Positions 28,193 to 36,320 of a DNA stretch of 64,000 nt are shown here, piece after piece. A program made the translations under genes and the position numbers. Below the pieces are notes generated by a model. That model saw only the letters and a list, made by a program, of their open reading frames with translations. It did no database searches and was not told where the DNA came from. Positions within the stretch are counted from its first letter, which is position 1; each line of letters starts with the position of its first letter. This stretch comes from Cohnella sp. GbtcB17 (GTDB lineage Bacteria > Bacillota > Bacilli > Paenibacillales > Paenibacillaceae), in assembly GCF_019091135.1 (NCBI RefSeq), contig NZ_JAGXJW010000018.1:57639-121638 (forward strand), read 5' to 3'.

Positions 28193-29011
28193 GTGCCAGG
28201 GCCCGACTTTCCCAGAAATGACGTTAACAAGGTGGGGTATACGCTAGTATTCGAGGACGACTTCGATTCGGGGGAACTGGACCGAAGCAAATGGCTGCCT
28301 TTCTATTTGCCGCAATGGAGCAGCCGCGCGAAAACAAGCGCAAATTTCAGGTTCGAGGAGAGCCAGCTCGTGTTGCAAATCACGGAGGATCAGGCGCCTT
28401 GGAGCCCCGAGTTCAACGGGCGCATTAAGGTCAGCAACCTTCAGACCGGCGTCTATTCCGGACCGCTCGGAAGCGAATATGGTCAGCATCGCTTCTCCAA
28501 GGACTGCCGTGTGCGGGAAGAACAAGTCGAGGAGCGGTTGTTTACCCCTCATTACGGCTATCTGGAGCTGCGGGCGAGCGGGCTTCATACGCCTAACAAC
28601 TTGTGCGCTTTATGGATGATCGGGTTCGAGGACCGTCCGGAAAGATCGGCCGAGATTTGTCTGTTCGAGATGAAGGGCTGGAACGGAGGAGGCGCGGAAC
28701 GGTCGACGATCGGCTTCGGACTTCACCCCTTCGGCGACCCTTCCATCGAGGAGGAGTTTTTCGAGCGAGAGTTCCCGATCGACGCCAGCCGATTCCACGT
28801 CTATGCGATGGACTGGTCCCCGGAAGGCGTCCGTTTTTACATCGATAACGAGCTGGTGCACCATTCGACGCAATCGCCGAATTATCCGATGCAATTGATG
28901 CTGAACATTTATGAAATACCGCGTGAAGAGAATAACGCCGGACAAGCACCCGCGTACCCGAGCGAGTTCAGAGTCGATTACATTCGATTTTATGAGAAGG
29001 ATAAGAGGTAG
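28193..29011 (+). CDS. GH16-like protein without signal peptide and with a variant catalytic motif
   Basis: The 272-residue protein starts at GTG with GAAAGGGGA about 9 bases upstream. The fold assignment to family 16 (laminarinase/licheninase clan) comes from YTLVFEDDFDSGELDRSKW at the N-terminus, HYGYLELRASG, NLCALWMIGFED, and RFHVYAMDWSPEGVRFYID. The catalytic motif, normally E-x-D-x-x-E or E-x-D-x-E, is E-I-C-L-F-E (in SAEICLFEMKG): the middle Asp is Cys. Nucleophile and acid/base Glu are retained, so activity is possible. It may be cytoplasmic or leave by an unseen route. A strong terminator follows. Confidence 0.85.
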   Translation: MPGPDFPRNDVNKVGYTLVFEDDFDSGELDRSKWLPFYLPQWSSRAKTSANFRFEESQLVLQITEDQAPWSPEFNGRIKVSNLQTGVYSGPLGSEYGQHRFSKDCRVREEQVEERLFTPHYGYLELRASGLHTPNNLCALWMIGFEDRPERSAEICLFEMKGWNGGGAERSTIGFGLHPFGDPSIEEEFFEREFPIDASRFHVYAMDWSPEGVRFYIDNELVHHSTQSPNYPMQLMLNIYEIPREENNAGQAPAYPSEFRVDYIRFYEKDKR

Positions 29012-29032
29012 CGTCGAGTAACAGAAAAAGGG

Positions 29033-29064
29033 AAAACGCCAAGTCCGCGGGCTTGGCGTTTTTT
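29033..29064 (+). terminator. Intrinsic terminator after the GH16-like gene
   Basis: AAAACGCCAAG and its complement flank a 7-nt loop and are followed by six T. Confidence 0.88.
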
Positions 29065-29138
29065 GCTCGGCGGCGGTACCTTTTAACGACTAATCGTTCG
29101 ACGACGGCACGCCATCGGTCGACATCCGCCGGCCGCCT

Positions 29139-29161
29139 AAAAAACGCGGAGCTTTCCCCGC
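29139..29161 (-). terminator. Possible minus-strand terminator
   Basis: On the minus strand GCGG, an 8-nt loop, CCGC and a run of six T follow the small gene at 29324 after about 160 bases. The stem is only 4-5 bp. Confidence 0.35.
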
Positions 29162-29323
29162 TTACCTCCATCTAACCCATCCATCTTAAGGAGTGGTCCT
29201 GACGGATGGGGATACCGTTAAAACGCCGCTGATTTCCGTCCACAATCGCAAAACGAGCAAATAAATTGCTGAAAGGCAGTTAATGCCAGTGTGGCTGTGG
29301 ATTAAGCTTGGTGCGGATACGCC

Positions 29324-29683
29324 TCAGATGCGGGCCATCTTGAGCAGCCAGCTGGAGGTGCGGTCCAGCGTCCGCGCATTCCGCGCGCTATTGCGGACGG
29401 AAATATTGAGGAAGATCCGGACTCCGTCGCCGGTCGTGTTGTTGAATAGCACCTTGTTAGGCGTCAAGTCGCCTGCCCCGCCTCTCGCGGTAAACGTTCC
29501 GGTCGAGGGCAAAGCTTCGATTTTGAAGACAAACGCGTCGTTGGACAACAGGAAATTCAAGCTTTTCAGCACCAGTTTTTTACCTTTAGGCACATCGATC
29601 ACGATCGTCTGCACATCGACGCTCTTTCCGGCACCTAGCGAGATCGGCGACCTTCCGCCGACAATACCGTTTACTTGAAGCAC
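29324..29683 (-). CDS. Small protein of unknown function (119 aa)
   Basis: The frame starts at GTG with a perfect AGGAGG seven bases upstream, which strongly argues that it is translated. The product is predicted all-beta (VDVQTIVIDVPKGKKLVLKSLNFLL; FKIEALPSTGTFTARGG) with alternating hydrophobic residues and no Cys, signal peptide or membrane segment. I do not recognise a family. It stands alone between the GH16-like gene and the divergent DUF2935 gene. The even beta-strand pattern would fit a capsid-, coat- or spore-surface-like sandwich, but that is speculation. Confidence 0.75.
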   Translation of the reverse strand: MLQVNGIVGGRSPISLGAGKSVDVQTIVIDVPKGKKLVLKSLNFLLSNDAFVFKIEALPSTGTFTARGGAGDLTPNKVLFNNTTGDGVRIFLNISVRNSARNARTLDRTSSWLLKMARI

Positions 29684-29838
29684 GGCCGCACCTCCTGAGA
29701 GAATATACAGCAGGTTATTCCAAGCGTTAAGGACAAGTTTGGACGTTTGTCCGAGCCGGCGAGCGGAGCGGTCATATTTATACAGCTCGCGACATACCTT
29801 TCGAGGGAGAATCTATCCATCATAAAGGGGAAACGCGA

Positions 29839-30636
29839 ATGGCTCAATCCGCTATATATGAACATCGTTTTTGGCTGCAAATTCTGGGCGACCATGCGAG
29901 GTTTATTACCAATGCGCTGTCTCCGCTCGAACGTCAGGACATCGAGATCGCGATGGGCTTCATTCAATCTTTCGATCGACTTCTCGATCAGGCGCGCCGG
30001 GTTTCTTCCGATGCAGACGCCGGTTCCGTCAGCGGGCAAGCTTATGAGCAGACGGTCAAGCTTCGAACGTTCAAGCTGGACCTCCTGAGCAGGGCCATAC
30101 TCGGCAAAATCAAGATCGATTTGACGCCTACTTTTATTAACCACATGGTCAACGAGCTGGAAGAATACCTGCGCATATTGACCGCCTTGGTCGCCGGGAA
30201 ACCCGTGCCCGAATTTAATGCCTTGCATCACGATTTTCTATGGCTGCCCGACGCGGCCGGACATGCGGCGGCAATCGCGAGCGATCTGGATGCACTGGAA
30301 AAGCGTTGGATCAAGCGAAGCGGCCAATTCGAAAAACACTTTCAGCAGCTGTATATGAAAAGCATTGAAATGGCGGGCTACATGCGGACCAGCCTGAAGG
30401 ACTTTCCCGCCTTTCGCAGGCTCCACAGAGAGGTCGATCTGGAGATGAAGCTGTTCGTGGGCTTCCTGAACGAAATCGAAGAAATGCAATTCACCGCCGA
30501 GATGCTGGATCGAATCAATCCGTTGATGCCGGATCATATGATGCGGGAGGAATGCTATTACTTGACGAAGCTTGCGCAGCTGGGCTTGGTTCCGAACCCG
30601 GACTGCCAAGCCGATAAGCCACGAATTGAAGCGTAG
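29839..30636 (+). CDS. DUF2935 family protein (putative ferritin-like four-helix protein)
   Basis: The 265-residue, all-alpha protein has paired helical repeats. The first begins IYEHRFWLQILGDHARFITNAL and the second starts near residue 145 (ALEKRWIKRSGQFEKHFQQLY), matching the DUF2935 layout. Conserved E/H pairs (EHRFW...DHARF; EVDLEMKLFVGFLNEIEEM; DHMMREECYYL) look like a di-metal site. The biochemical role of the family is not established as far as I know; it is common in spore-forming Firmicutes. AAAGGGG precedes the ATG. Confidence 0.85.
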   Translation: MAQSAIYEHRFWLQILGDHARFITNALSPLERQDIEIAMGFIQSFDRLLDQARRVSSDADAGSVSGQAYEQTVKLRTFKLDLLSRAILGKIKIDLTPTFINHMVNELEEYLRILTALVAGKPVPEFNALHHDFLWLPDAAGHAAAIASDLDALEKRWIKRSGQFEKHFQQLYMKSIEMAGYMRTSLKDFPAFRRLHREVDLEMKLFVGFLNEIEEMQFTAEMLDRINPLMPDHMMREECYYLTKLAQLGLVPNPDCQADKPRIEA

Positions 30637-30729
30637 TCACCTTTGGCGCTTACCGCAAAATAATGACTCGTGAGGGTCATTTTTGAGACGGGCGGCGGGA
30701 GGAACAATACGGTTTCAGCGCCGTTGTTG

Positions 30730-30763
30730 AAAGAAGCCGTCCGGGCGACCGGGCGGTTTCTTC
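30730..30763. terminator. Probable bidirectional terminator
   Basis: AAGAAGCCGTCCGG pairs with CCGGGCGGTTTCTT (two G-T wobbles) around a short loop, between convergent genes; T tracts are modest on both sides. Confidence 0.5.
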
Positions 30764-30783
30764 CTTTGATTCGCGGGGATTCG

Positions 30784-31392
30784 CTAGTCCAAGTGGCGGG
30801 CGTCGTTAAACTTGATCAATGCCGCTTTGCCCTCGTCATCGACCGACCAATGCGTGATCGACGTGTTGGACACCTGGAATTGAACGGCGGGCAGTTTAAA
30901 AGGATTAAGCCCGAAAAAGTACTGAAACGTACACTCGATCACCCCGCCGTGACAAACGATCGCCACGGTCCGTCCGCGGTGCTCGGCGCAAACGCGATGG
31001 ATCGCCGATCCGATCCGCAGCACGAATTGCGGCCAATTTTCCGCATCGGGGGCGATCGCGGCAAAAGGGTTCGTCGACGGGCTATAATCCGTTAAAAGTT
31101 CGTCCAGTTGCTCCTTGGTCAACCCCAGCGCTTTCCCCGGCCGTAATTCCTGGAACTCGTCATCGAACGCGATGGGCCGATCGAAGGCGGGTGCAATCAC
31201 TTCCGCCGTCTGCATAGCTCTCAAAAAGGAACTGGCGATCAGCACGTCGGTTTGTATTTCCCCGGTCTCGATCAGACGATCGCGCAGCTTTTCCGCCTGG
31301 GACCGTCCCTCCTCGGTTAATCCGAAGTCATCGACGATACCGTCTTTTAACACACATGCCTCTCCGTGCCGGATGAAGTATAAATTCGTCAT
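30784..31392 (-). CDS. Histidine phosphatase family protein (phosphoglycerate mutase-like)
   Basis: Start 31392 is chosen for MTNLYFIRHGEACV with GGAAGG about 9 bases upstream. The 202-residue protein has the phospho-His motif FIRHGEA at residues 6-12, the SFLRAMQTAEVI segment carrying the second catalytic-site Arg, the central acidic/Glu FQELRPGKALG, and the second His in VAIVCHGGVIEC. Members dephosphorylate sugar phosphates or other small phosphoesters; the substrate is not predictable. It is convergent with the DUF2935 gene and divergent from the next membrane protein. Confidence 0.92.
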   Translation of the reverse strand: MTNLYFIRHGEACVLKDGIVDDFGLTEEGRSQAEKLRDRLIETGEIQTDVLIASSFLRAMQTAEVIAPAFDRPIAFDDEFQELRPGKALGLTKEQLDELLTDYSPSTNPFAAIAPDAENWPQFVLRIGSAIHRVCAEHRGRTVAIVCHGGVIECTFQYFFGLNPFKLPAVQFQVSNTSITHWSVDDEGKAALIKFNDARHLD

Positions 31393-31573
31393 CTTGCCCA
31401 TCCTTCCATTCAACGCTTCACTTATCTTACTAGGGCGATTTGTGCCTTGTCATTCTTTTTTAGGCCGGTTTAAGGCAGCGAAGAAAAAATATGCCATTGA
31501 GTTGGAGACATTTCGCCGAGTTTGTCGTCTAAATGGTATAGTTCGATGCGGAGACCGCTCGGGAGGGGTTGCC

Positions 31574-32038
31574 TTGGGTAAAGCGATCGCCTTTTTAATG
31601 ACAGCTTTTTTCGTCGGGTTTATCCTGTTGTTCATTACCGTGTTCATAGCCGTTCCGCTCGTCAATAATCATACGGCTTCCACGATTAAAAAAGAGTTAA
31701 TTCGATTACCGTTGCCGGAAAATACCGAGAGAATAGACGCCGTATCCGCAGCCGGAAAGTTCGTGGGAAACGGCAACGGCATGCAATTTTTCGGCGCGAT
31801 GCTCATGAAGTCGGATCTGTCCCTGGAAGCGCTGAACGCGTACTATTCACGGTATCGCCAGGATGAATGGAGCTGCATCGTCGAACCGCAGAGGGACAGC
31901 AAAATTCGGGTTACCGATAGGGGCGACTTAAGCTTTAAAAAGATTCCTCCGGAAGAGACGCTAAGCAGCCATTACATCGTCTATACTTGGGGAAGCAGCG
32001 ATTTCGCGCTGAGTGACCTCGATATGCGAGGGCATTAA
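31574..32038 (+). CDS. Membrane-anchored protein of unknown function
   Basis: The start at TTG 31574 is preferred because GGGAGGGG lies just upstream; the open frame continues far upstream but through antisense sequence of the histidine phosphatase gene. The 154-residue protein has one N-terminal membrane helix (about residues 4-30, AFLMTAFFVGFILLFITVFIAV). A soluble domain follows containing LPLPENTERIDAVSAAGKFVGNGNGMQFFGAML and SLEALNAYYSRYRQDEW. This domain resembles small lipoprotein-like domains seen next to membrane anchors in Bacilli, but I cannot name it. It is followed by a hairpin and a pseudogene. Confidence 0.7.
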   Translation: MGKAIAFLMTAFFVGFILLFITVFIAVPLVNNHTASTIKKELIRLPLPENTERIDAVSAAGKFVGNGNGMQFFGAMLMKSDLSLEALNAYYSRYRQDEWSCIVEPQRDSKIRVTDRGDLSFKKIPPEETLSSHYIVYTWGSSDFALSDLDMRGH

Positions 32039-32063
32039 ACCAGCCTGAACCCGAACGAGGCTG

Positions 32064-32292
32064 GTGCTCAAGGACGATTCCTTCACGCAAGACTTGGACG
32101 CGCCGGAGCGGTGGAGACAGCTGGTGAAAGGGGACGTTCTGTTCTCTTGCCTCGGGACGACGATCAAGGCGGCAGGAAGCCAGGAAGCGCAGTGGAAAAT
32201 CGATTACGAATACCAATATCGATTTGCGAAGATCGCCAGCGATAACGGGGGCGGTCGCTACGTGCTGGAATCCGCCGGCTTTGCTTCGCTCA
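32064..32292 (+). pseudogene. Remnant of an NAD(P)-binding SDR (atypical SDR) gene
   Basis: The translated stretch contains KGDVLFSCLGTTIKAAGSQEA, WKIDYEYQYRFAKIASDNGG and RYVLESA, which closely follow the middle of atypical SDR/NAD(P)H-binding proteins. The N-terminal dinucleotide-binding loop is absent, and the reading frame after about 32292 turns into unrelated sequence ending at 32420. No ribosome binding site precedes it. It is therefore a decayed internal fragment about 75 residues long, immediately after a CCAGCCT/AGGCTGG hairpin at 32039-32065. Confidence 0.65.
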
Positions 32293-32431
32293 GTTTACCT
32301 ATGCTGAACATAGTCCTCTTAATCATCGGCTACTGGAAACGGGAAGTGCTCCTGTGGGCCGCCATTGCACGAGCCGTACAGACACCCGATATCGGTGCTG
32401 GTACGGCTCTTTTCCTGTGATGCGCCCAAGC

Positions 32432-33301
32432 TCATCGGGAAGCCGGTTGTGCACGCATAGAGCGCTGCGGGTAGAATCCAATCGCGTCTGCGATGGCGCG
32501 CATGTCGAACACGGGCTTGTGCGCGTGGCCAGACTGTTCGTAGTAGGACAGGTCGTAATCCGCCGCACGGTCCCCCAGCACCGCACGGAGCATGTCGGCC
32601 GTAGGAATGCTGCAGCTGCTGTCGGGGCCGACCAGGTTCCACGTATGGACGCCGGGCGGCAGCTCAGCTTCGACCGTGCGAACGATGCCCGCGACGATGT
32701 CGCTGACGTACACATGGCTCAAGCGCACGAAGGGGATCGTCAGCTTCGTACCTGCGTCTACAGGCTGCGACGTCCAGTCTGCACCCACGACTGCGCCTAA
32801 TCGCAGATTGACGAAGCGCGTGTCCGGATGCAGGCGATGGAAATAGTGCGATATCTGCTCGGCCATCGCTTTGCTGAGGCCGTAGGCGTCCGTCGCCAGA
32901 CAGGGGTGCTCGTCCGGGATCGGCAGCCGCTCTGGCAGGAAGCCGCTGCCGAGGCAGCCGGGAGCGGCGACCGAGCTGGCCGAGACGAACCTTACGGCGC
33001 CTCTGTCGAGCAGGTACCGGAACAGCCGTCTCGTACCCAGTACATTTACGGATAAGCCGTCCTCCTCGCTGCAGCCGCCCGTCACCGCAGCCAGATGAAT
33101 AACAGTATCGATCCGATAGGCATCCAGCTGCCGCAAGTCCTCGAACCGATCGAACGAACCCCGCACATGGACGCACCCGGCATCGTCCCGTCCCAACGCC
33201 TTGCCGCCGCGCGACAGACAGACGACTTCATGGCTGCCGGCCAGCCGCGGGGCCAGCTCGCGGCCGATGAACCCGGTTGCTCCGGTAATCAGGATCGCCA
33301 T
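32432..33301 (-). CDS. NAD-dependent epimerase/dehydratase (extended SDR)
   Basis: The 289-residue protein begins MAILITGATGFIGREL, the extended-SDR cofactor loop. It continues with HLAAVTGG, VSASSVAAPG and catalytic Tyr-Lys in DAYGLSKAMAEQ. Such enzymes modify sugar nucleotides or related substrates with bound NAD(P). It lies one base after the MDR stop in the same direction, forming a two-gene operon. The final C-terminal residues are basic and unremarkable. Confidence 0.9.
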   Translation of the reverse strand: MAILITGATGFIGRELAPRLAGSHEVVCLSRGGKALGRDDAGCVHVRGSFDRFEDLRQLDAYRIDTVIHLAAVTGGCSEEDGLSVNVLGTRRLFRYLLDRGAVRFVSASSVAAPGCLGSGFLPERLPIPDEHPCLATDAYGLSKAMAEQISHYFHRLHPDTRFVNLRLGAVVGADWTSQPVDAGTKLTIPFVRLSHVYVSDIVAGIVRTVEAELPPGVHTWNLVGPDSSCSIPTADMLRAVLGDRAADYDLSYYEQSGHAHKPVFDMRAIADAIGFYPQRSMRAQPASR

Positions 33302-33302
33302 G

Positions 33303-34262
33303 TTAATTCACCTGCTCCCAATTAATAACGATGCCGTTGTATTCGTTGCGCTGCTTCGTGAACAGTTGGTTATACAGTTCAGGCGAAGCGTCCCACCGTA
33401 CTTCGTGCGAGATCAGGCCCGCCAGGTTCAGACTGCCGGATTCGATGAGCCGGATCACGCCTTCGCGCGAGGGGCGATCGCCGATGAAGCAGGGGAAGAT
33501 TGCGTTCAGCTGCTTGCTGTGCGGCACGTCGTAGCGGAAACCGACCCGGTCCGGATACCAGCCGAGGAAGACGAACGTTCCCTTGCGCCGACAGGCGTCC
33601 AGCGCATCGTCCAGCAGTGCCTCAAAGCCGGTCGATTCGGCGACGATATCGATCCCCTCGGGGAACCGGGCGCGGATCGCCAACGGCACGGACTGCACTG
33701 AGGCGTCGATTGCCCAGTCCGCGCAGTACGCCCGGGACCGCTCAAGGCGATCGGCCGAGATGTCGGAAACCACGACATAGGCGCCGCGCAGGCGGGCGAG
33801 CATAGCCGCGCATTGGCCGATCAGCCCTTGCCCGACGACGTACACGGTGTCGCCCGTATTGACCTTGGCCAGATTCCAGGCGTTGGCCGCGACGCAGGGC
33901 TGGACGAACATCGCGCAATCCCGCAACGAAGCTTCCGAAGCGAGCGCGTGCACATGATGTCTGCTCGCCTTCACATACTGCGCATGCGCGCCGTTGCAGA
34001 ATACCGTCACGAAGTCGCCGACCTTGACCGTGTCGGCCGCATTCGCCCCGACCTCGACAACCGTTCCGCTGGCCTGATATCCGTTGACGAAGGGCGGCGG
34101 GCCATAATCCTGCCGTCTTCCTTCGGCGATCCACATTTCCGTACCGATGCTGATCCCGGAATAGGTGGTCCGGATAATAATCGAATCGTCGTCGATCACA
34201 GGGTCCGACATCTCCATGATTTCCGCCCGCTTGCCGAGCTCCGTTACTGCCAATGCTTTCAT
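33303..34262 (-). CDS. MDR-family dehydrogenase lacking zinc ligands
   Basis: The 319-residue protein has the medium-chain dehydrogenase layout: a catalytic-domain start MKALAVTELGKRAEI, VNGYQASGTVVEVGANA, and the Rossmann loop YVVGQGLIGQCAAMLARL. The position of the catalytic Zn Cys reads SGISIGTEMW (no Cys) and there is no four-Cys structural zinc loop, as in BchC-like and quinone oxidoreductase-like members. It probably oxidises or reduces a sugar-like hydroxyl/carbonyl with NAD(P). It forms an operon with the epimerase and is divergent from an AraC regulator. Confidence 0.87.
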   Translation of the reverse strand: MKALAVTELGKRAEIMEMSDPVIDDDSIIIRTTYSGISIGTEMWIAEGRRQDYGPPPFVNGYQASGTVVEVGANAADTVKVGDFVTVFCNGAHAQYVKASRHHVHALASEASLRDCAMFVQPCVAANAWNLAKVNTGDTVYVVGQGLIGQCAAMLARLRGAYVVVSDISADRLERSRAYCADWAIDASVQSVPLAIRARFPEGIDIVAESTGFEALLDDALDACRRKGTFVFLGWYPDRVGFRYDVPHSKQLNAIFPCFIGDRPSREGVIRLIESGSLNLAGLISHEVRWDASPELYNQLFTKQRNEYNGIVINWEQVN

Positions 34263-34412
34263 CGCTTTCCAGCCGCCTTTCGTTATAATGAAGCTGTACG
34301 TTGTTATCGTAGCCCTCTAAAGGGCGAATCGCGATGGCAATTATTCAGACTCGGATGGCGGATATACCGATATCGGACAAGAGAAGAAAAAGAGGGAAGA
34401 GGAGGGGCGAGC

Positions 34413-35303
34413 ATGCCGCTGGGCGCCGTGTATCTGGGAGAGCAGTTTTTCAGGCCGGGAGAATCGTTTCGTATCGTCAAGCACTCGGAAGCGGTCATCG
34501 GCGGGCAGCGGCCTCACGCCCACGACTTTGTCGAGATTTGCTACGTCTATGCGGGTGCGGGCTATCACGAGGTCGGCGAAGAGATCTACCGGGTGGCCAA
34601 GGGAGACCTGTTCCTGATCAACTATGAGGTCAAGCATGCCTTTTACCGCGATCCGGAGGACGAAGAGCTCATCACTTACAACCTGTTGTTTCTTCCGGGC
34701 TTCATGGACGACAGCCTGCTGCCGTTCCAGGACTTCACGAGCTTGACGATGTCCTATCTGTTTAAGGACAGCTGGATCGAGGGACGCGTACGGGAGAATC
34801 TTCGCCTGAATGCCGAGGAGCAGCGGGAGTTCGACGAGCTGATCGGCAAGATGGAGCGGGAGTACAACGGTCAGCTTGAGGGGTACAACGCGGTGCTGCG
34901 GGCGTATATGATCGAGCTGATCGTCAAAATGATGCGAGGCTACCAGCGCAGAAGCGCGGCCGACGAGCGACAGCCCAGGCGGAAATCCGAGATCGAGGCG
35001 GTGCTCCGATACCTCGATACCCATTACCACGAGCCGTTCCGCCTCGCGGAATTGGCCAAGCGGACCTTTTTCAGCAAAAACTACTTCAGCCAGCTGTTCA
35101 AGGAAACGACCGGCATGACCGCGATGCACTATGTGCAGCAGGTGCGTATCGAAGAGGCATGCAGGATGATGCAGGAACCGGACAAAAAGATGGCGCAGAT
35201 CGCCCTGGACGTAGGGTATGCGGATTACAAGGCGTTTTATCTGGCGTTTAAAAAGCAGAAGGGGCTCTCGCCGCACGAATATCGAAGCGGCTTGACTTGG
35301 TAG
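34413..35303 (+). CDS. AraC-family regulator with cupin-type sensor domain
   Basis: The start at 34413 follows GGAGGGG; the longer open frame upstream is antisense to the MDR gene. The 296-residue protein has an N-terminal cupin (RPHAHDFVEICYVYAGAGYHEVGEEIYRVAKGDLFLI, residues 30-75). The C-terminal double HTH contains RLAELAKRTFFSKNYFSQLFKETTG and MAQIALDVGYADYKAFYLAFKKQKG. These proteins bind sugars via the cupin. It is divergent from the MDR-epimerase operon and probably controls it. Confidence 0.93.
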   Translation: MPLGAVYLGEQFFRPGESFRIVKHSEAVIGGQRPHAHDFVEICYVYAGAGYHEVGEEIYRVAKGDLFLINYEVKHAFYRDPEDEELITYNLLFLPGFMDDSLLPFQDFTSLTMSYLFKDSWIEGRVRENLRLNAEEQREFDELIGKMEREYNGQLEGYNAVLRAYMIELIVKMMRGYQRRSAADERQPRRKSEIEAVLRYLDTHYHEPFRLAELAKRTFFSKNYFSQLFKETTGMTAMHYVQQVRIEEACRMMQEPDKKMAQIALDVGYADYKAFYLAFKKQKGLSPHEYRSGLTW

Positions 35304-35420
35304 GGGGCACAGGCGTGTTCGCGCCGCAGCCGCTTAGCCTGCTCGATCCGGTGCCTGGTCAGGTAATCCATCGGGCGATGGAGGCAGTTAGCGTGAAGGC
35401 GCTCCGATATGTGAACAAGC
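35304..35420 (-). pseudogene. Candidate remnant of a second AraC-type gene
   Basis: On the minus strand the open frame reads ISERLHANCLHR directly followed by PMDYLTRHRIEQAKRLRRE. The second part matches the inter-HTH helix of AraC proteins, and the first resembles the segment about 30 residues upstream in intact proteins, as if the intervening HTH were deleted. No start codon with a ribosome binding site or remaining domain exists. Its 3' end abuts the intact AraC gene on the other strand. Confidence 0.4.
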
Positions 35421-35534
35421 TCGGCCTGCTGCGCAGCCAGAAGCCGCTGCCGACGGAGGTGCTGGCCAGCGCGATGACGAATGCGGCCAAAAGAGAACGA
35501 ACGGCAAACCCAGGAAATGGAGAGGAAGACTATC

Positions 35535-35909
35535 ATGAGAAAAATCAACTCGTTCGCGGAAGCGGAAAGCTTCGCGGGAGAAGGGATCGAGGCGATCCTG
35601 CAGGCGTCGCTCGTGTCCCCGGAGGCAGCGAGCATCGCTTCGGCCGGCGACGAGCCAATCCAAGAAGCGAGCATTACCGCTTATGTCCGGGATGGCCGGG
35701 AAACCTCGGCGCATCACGTGCTCGACTGCCGCTCCATCACGGGCGCATCGTATATTCTTTGCGTTCATGTCGGCAACGGCCCCTCGGTGCAGCATTTTGA
35801 CGAGGAGGATTGGCTGTCCTTCGGCGAAGCTTGCGAGGATGAGGATATCGCACTGGACGGCAAGCCGGTGCTGGCCTATACCTTTAAAGGCTTGGCGAGG
35901 GTGCGATGA
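35535..35909 (+). CDS. Unknown 124-residue protein, first gene before lrgAB-like genes
   Basis: The start at 35535 follows AGGAAG. The product is mixed alpha/beta, acidic, without signal peptide or membrane segment, and contains VLDCRSITGASYILCVHVGNG and VQHFDEEDWLSFGEACEDEDI. I do not recognise a family. It ends 30 bases before the LrgA-like gene, and all three genes are probably co-transcribed. That suggests, but does not show, a regulatory or accessory role for the LrgA/LrgB proteins. Confidence 0.72.
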   Translation: MRKINSFAEAESFAGEGIEAILQASLVSPEAASIASAGDEPIQEASITAYVRDGRETSAHHVLDCRSITGASYILCVHVGNGPSVQHFDEEDWLSFGEACEDEDIALDGKPVLAYTFKGLARVR

Positions 35910-35939
35910 GCCTGCTAGCGAATGGGAGGAAGCGTAGGC

Positions 35940-36320
35940 ATGACCGGATTCGCCATTTTGCTCGGATTTAATTTGCTTGGACTGCTTGCGGAGCGCGTCT
36001 TCCAGCTGCCGATTCCGGGCAATGTCATCGGCCTGATCCTGTTCACGGCGGCCTTGTTCCTGCGACTCGTCAAGCTGGAGTGGGTGGAGCGCTCCGCCGA
36101 GCTGCTGACGCGGCATATGATGCTGTTCTTCGTGCCGTATATCGTCGGTACGATCGCCTTTCTGCCGGTGTTGCGGGCGAACGGGCTCGCGATCGTCGTC
36201 AGTCTCACGGGCAGCACGCTGATCGTCATGCTCGTGGCCGGAGGCGTAGCCGCCCGGGTCGGCCGCAAGGCTAGGCCTGCGCCTGAGCCCGGGCAGGGAG
36301 AGGCGAGCCCCGGCCTATGA
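35940..36320 (+). CDS. LrgA/CidA-family membrane protein
   Basis: Start 35940 follows GGGAGGAAG. The 126-residue protein has four hydrophobic segments and the family stretch LLAERVFQLPIPGNVIGLILF followed by VERSAELLTRHMMLFFVPYIVG. LrgA/CidA proteins are holin-like and act with an LrgB/CidB partner in murein-hydrolase control, cell lysis or small-metabolite transport; the exact role varies. The C-terminal tail is short, basic and proline-rich. Its stop overlaps the LrgB start by 4 bases. Confidence 0.92.
   Translation: MTGFAILLGFNLLGLLAERVFQLPIPGNVIGLILFTAALFLRLVKLEWVERSAELLTRHMMLFFVPYIVGTIAFLPVLRANGLAIVVSLTGSTLIVMLVAGGVAARVGRKARPAPEPGQGEASPGL

Larger units (their letters stand above)
29012..29323. 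other. 312-bp gene-free stretch with two terminator-like hairpins
   Basis: Apart from the hairpins at 29033 and 29139, I see no reading frame with a ribosome binding site, no repeat and no RNA gene here. The stretch separates the GH16-like gene (+) from a convergent small gene (-). Confidence 0.6.

Noticed and set aside
32319..32642. Minus-strand ORF overlapping the epimerase gene
   Set aside because: It lies in a different frame of the epimerase gene and has no domain or ribosome binding site.
33813..34412. 200-residue N-terminal extension of the AraC regulator
   Set aside because: The extension is antisense to the MDR gene, whereas a strong GGAGGGG site precedes the ATG at 34413.
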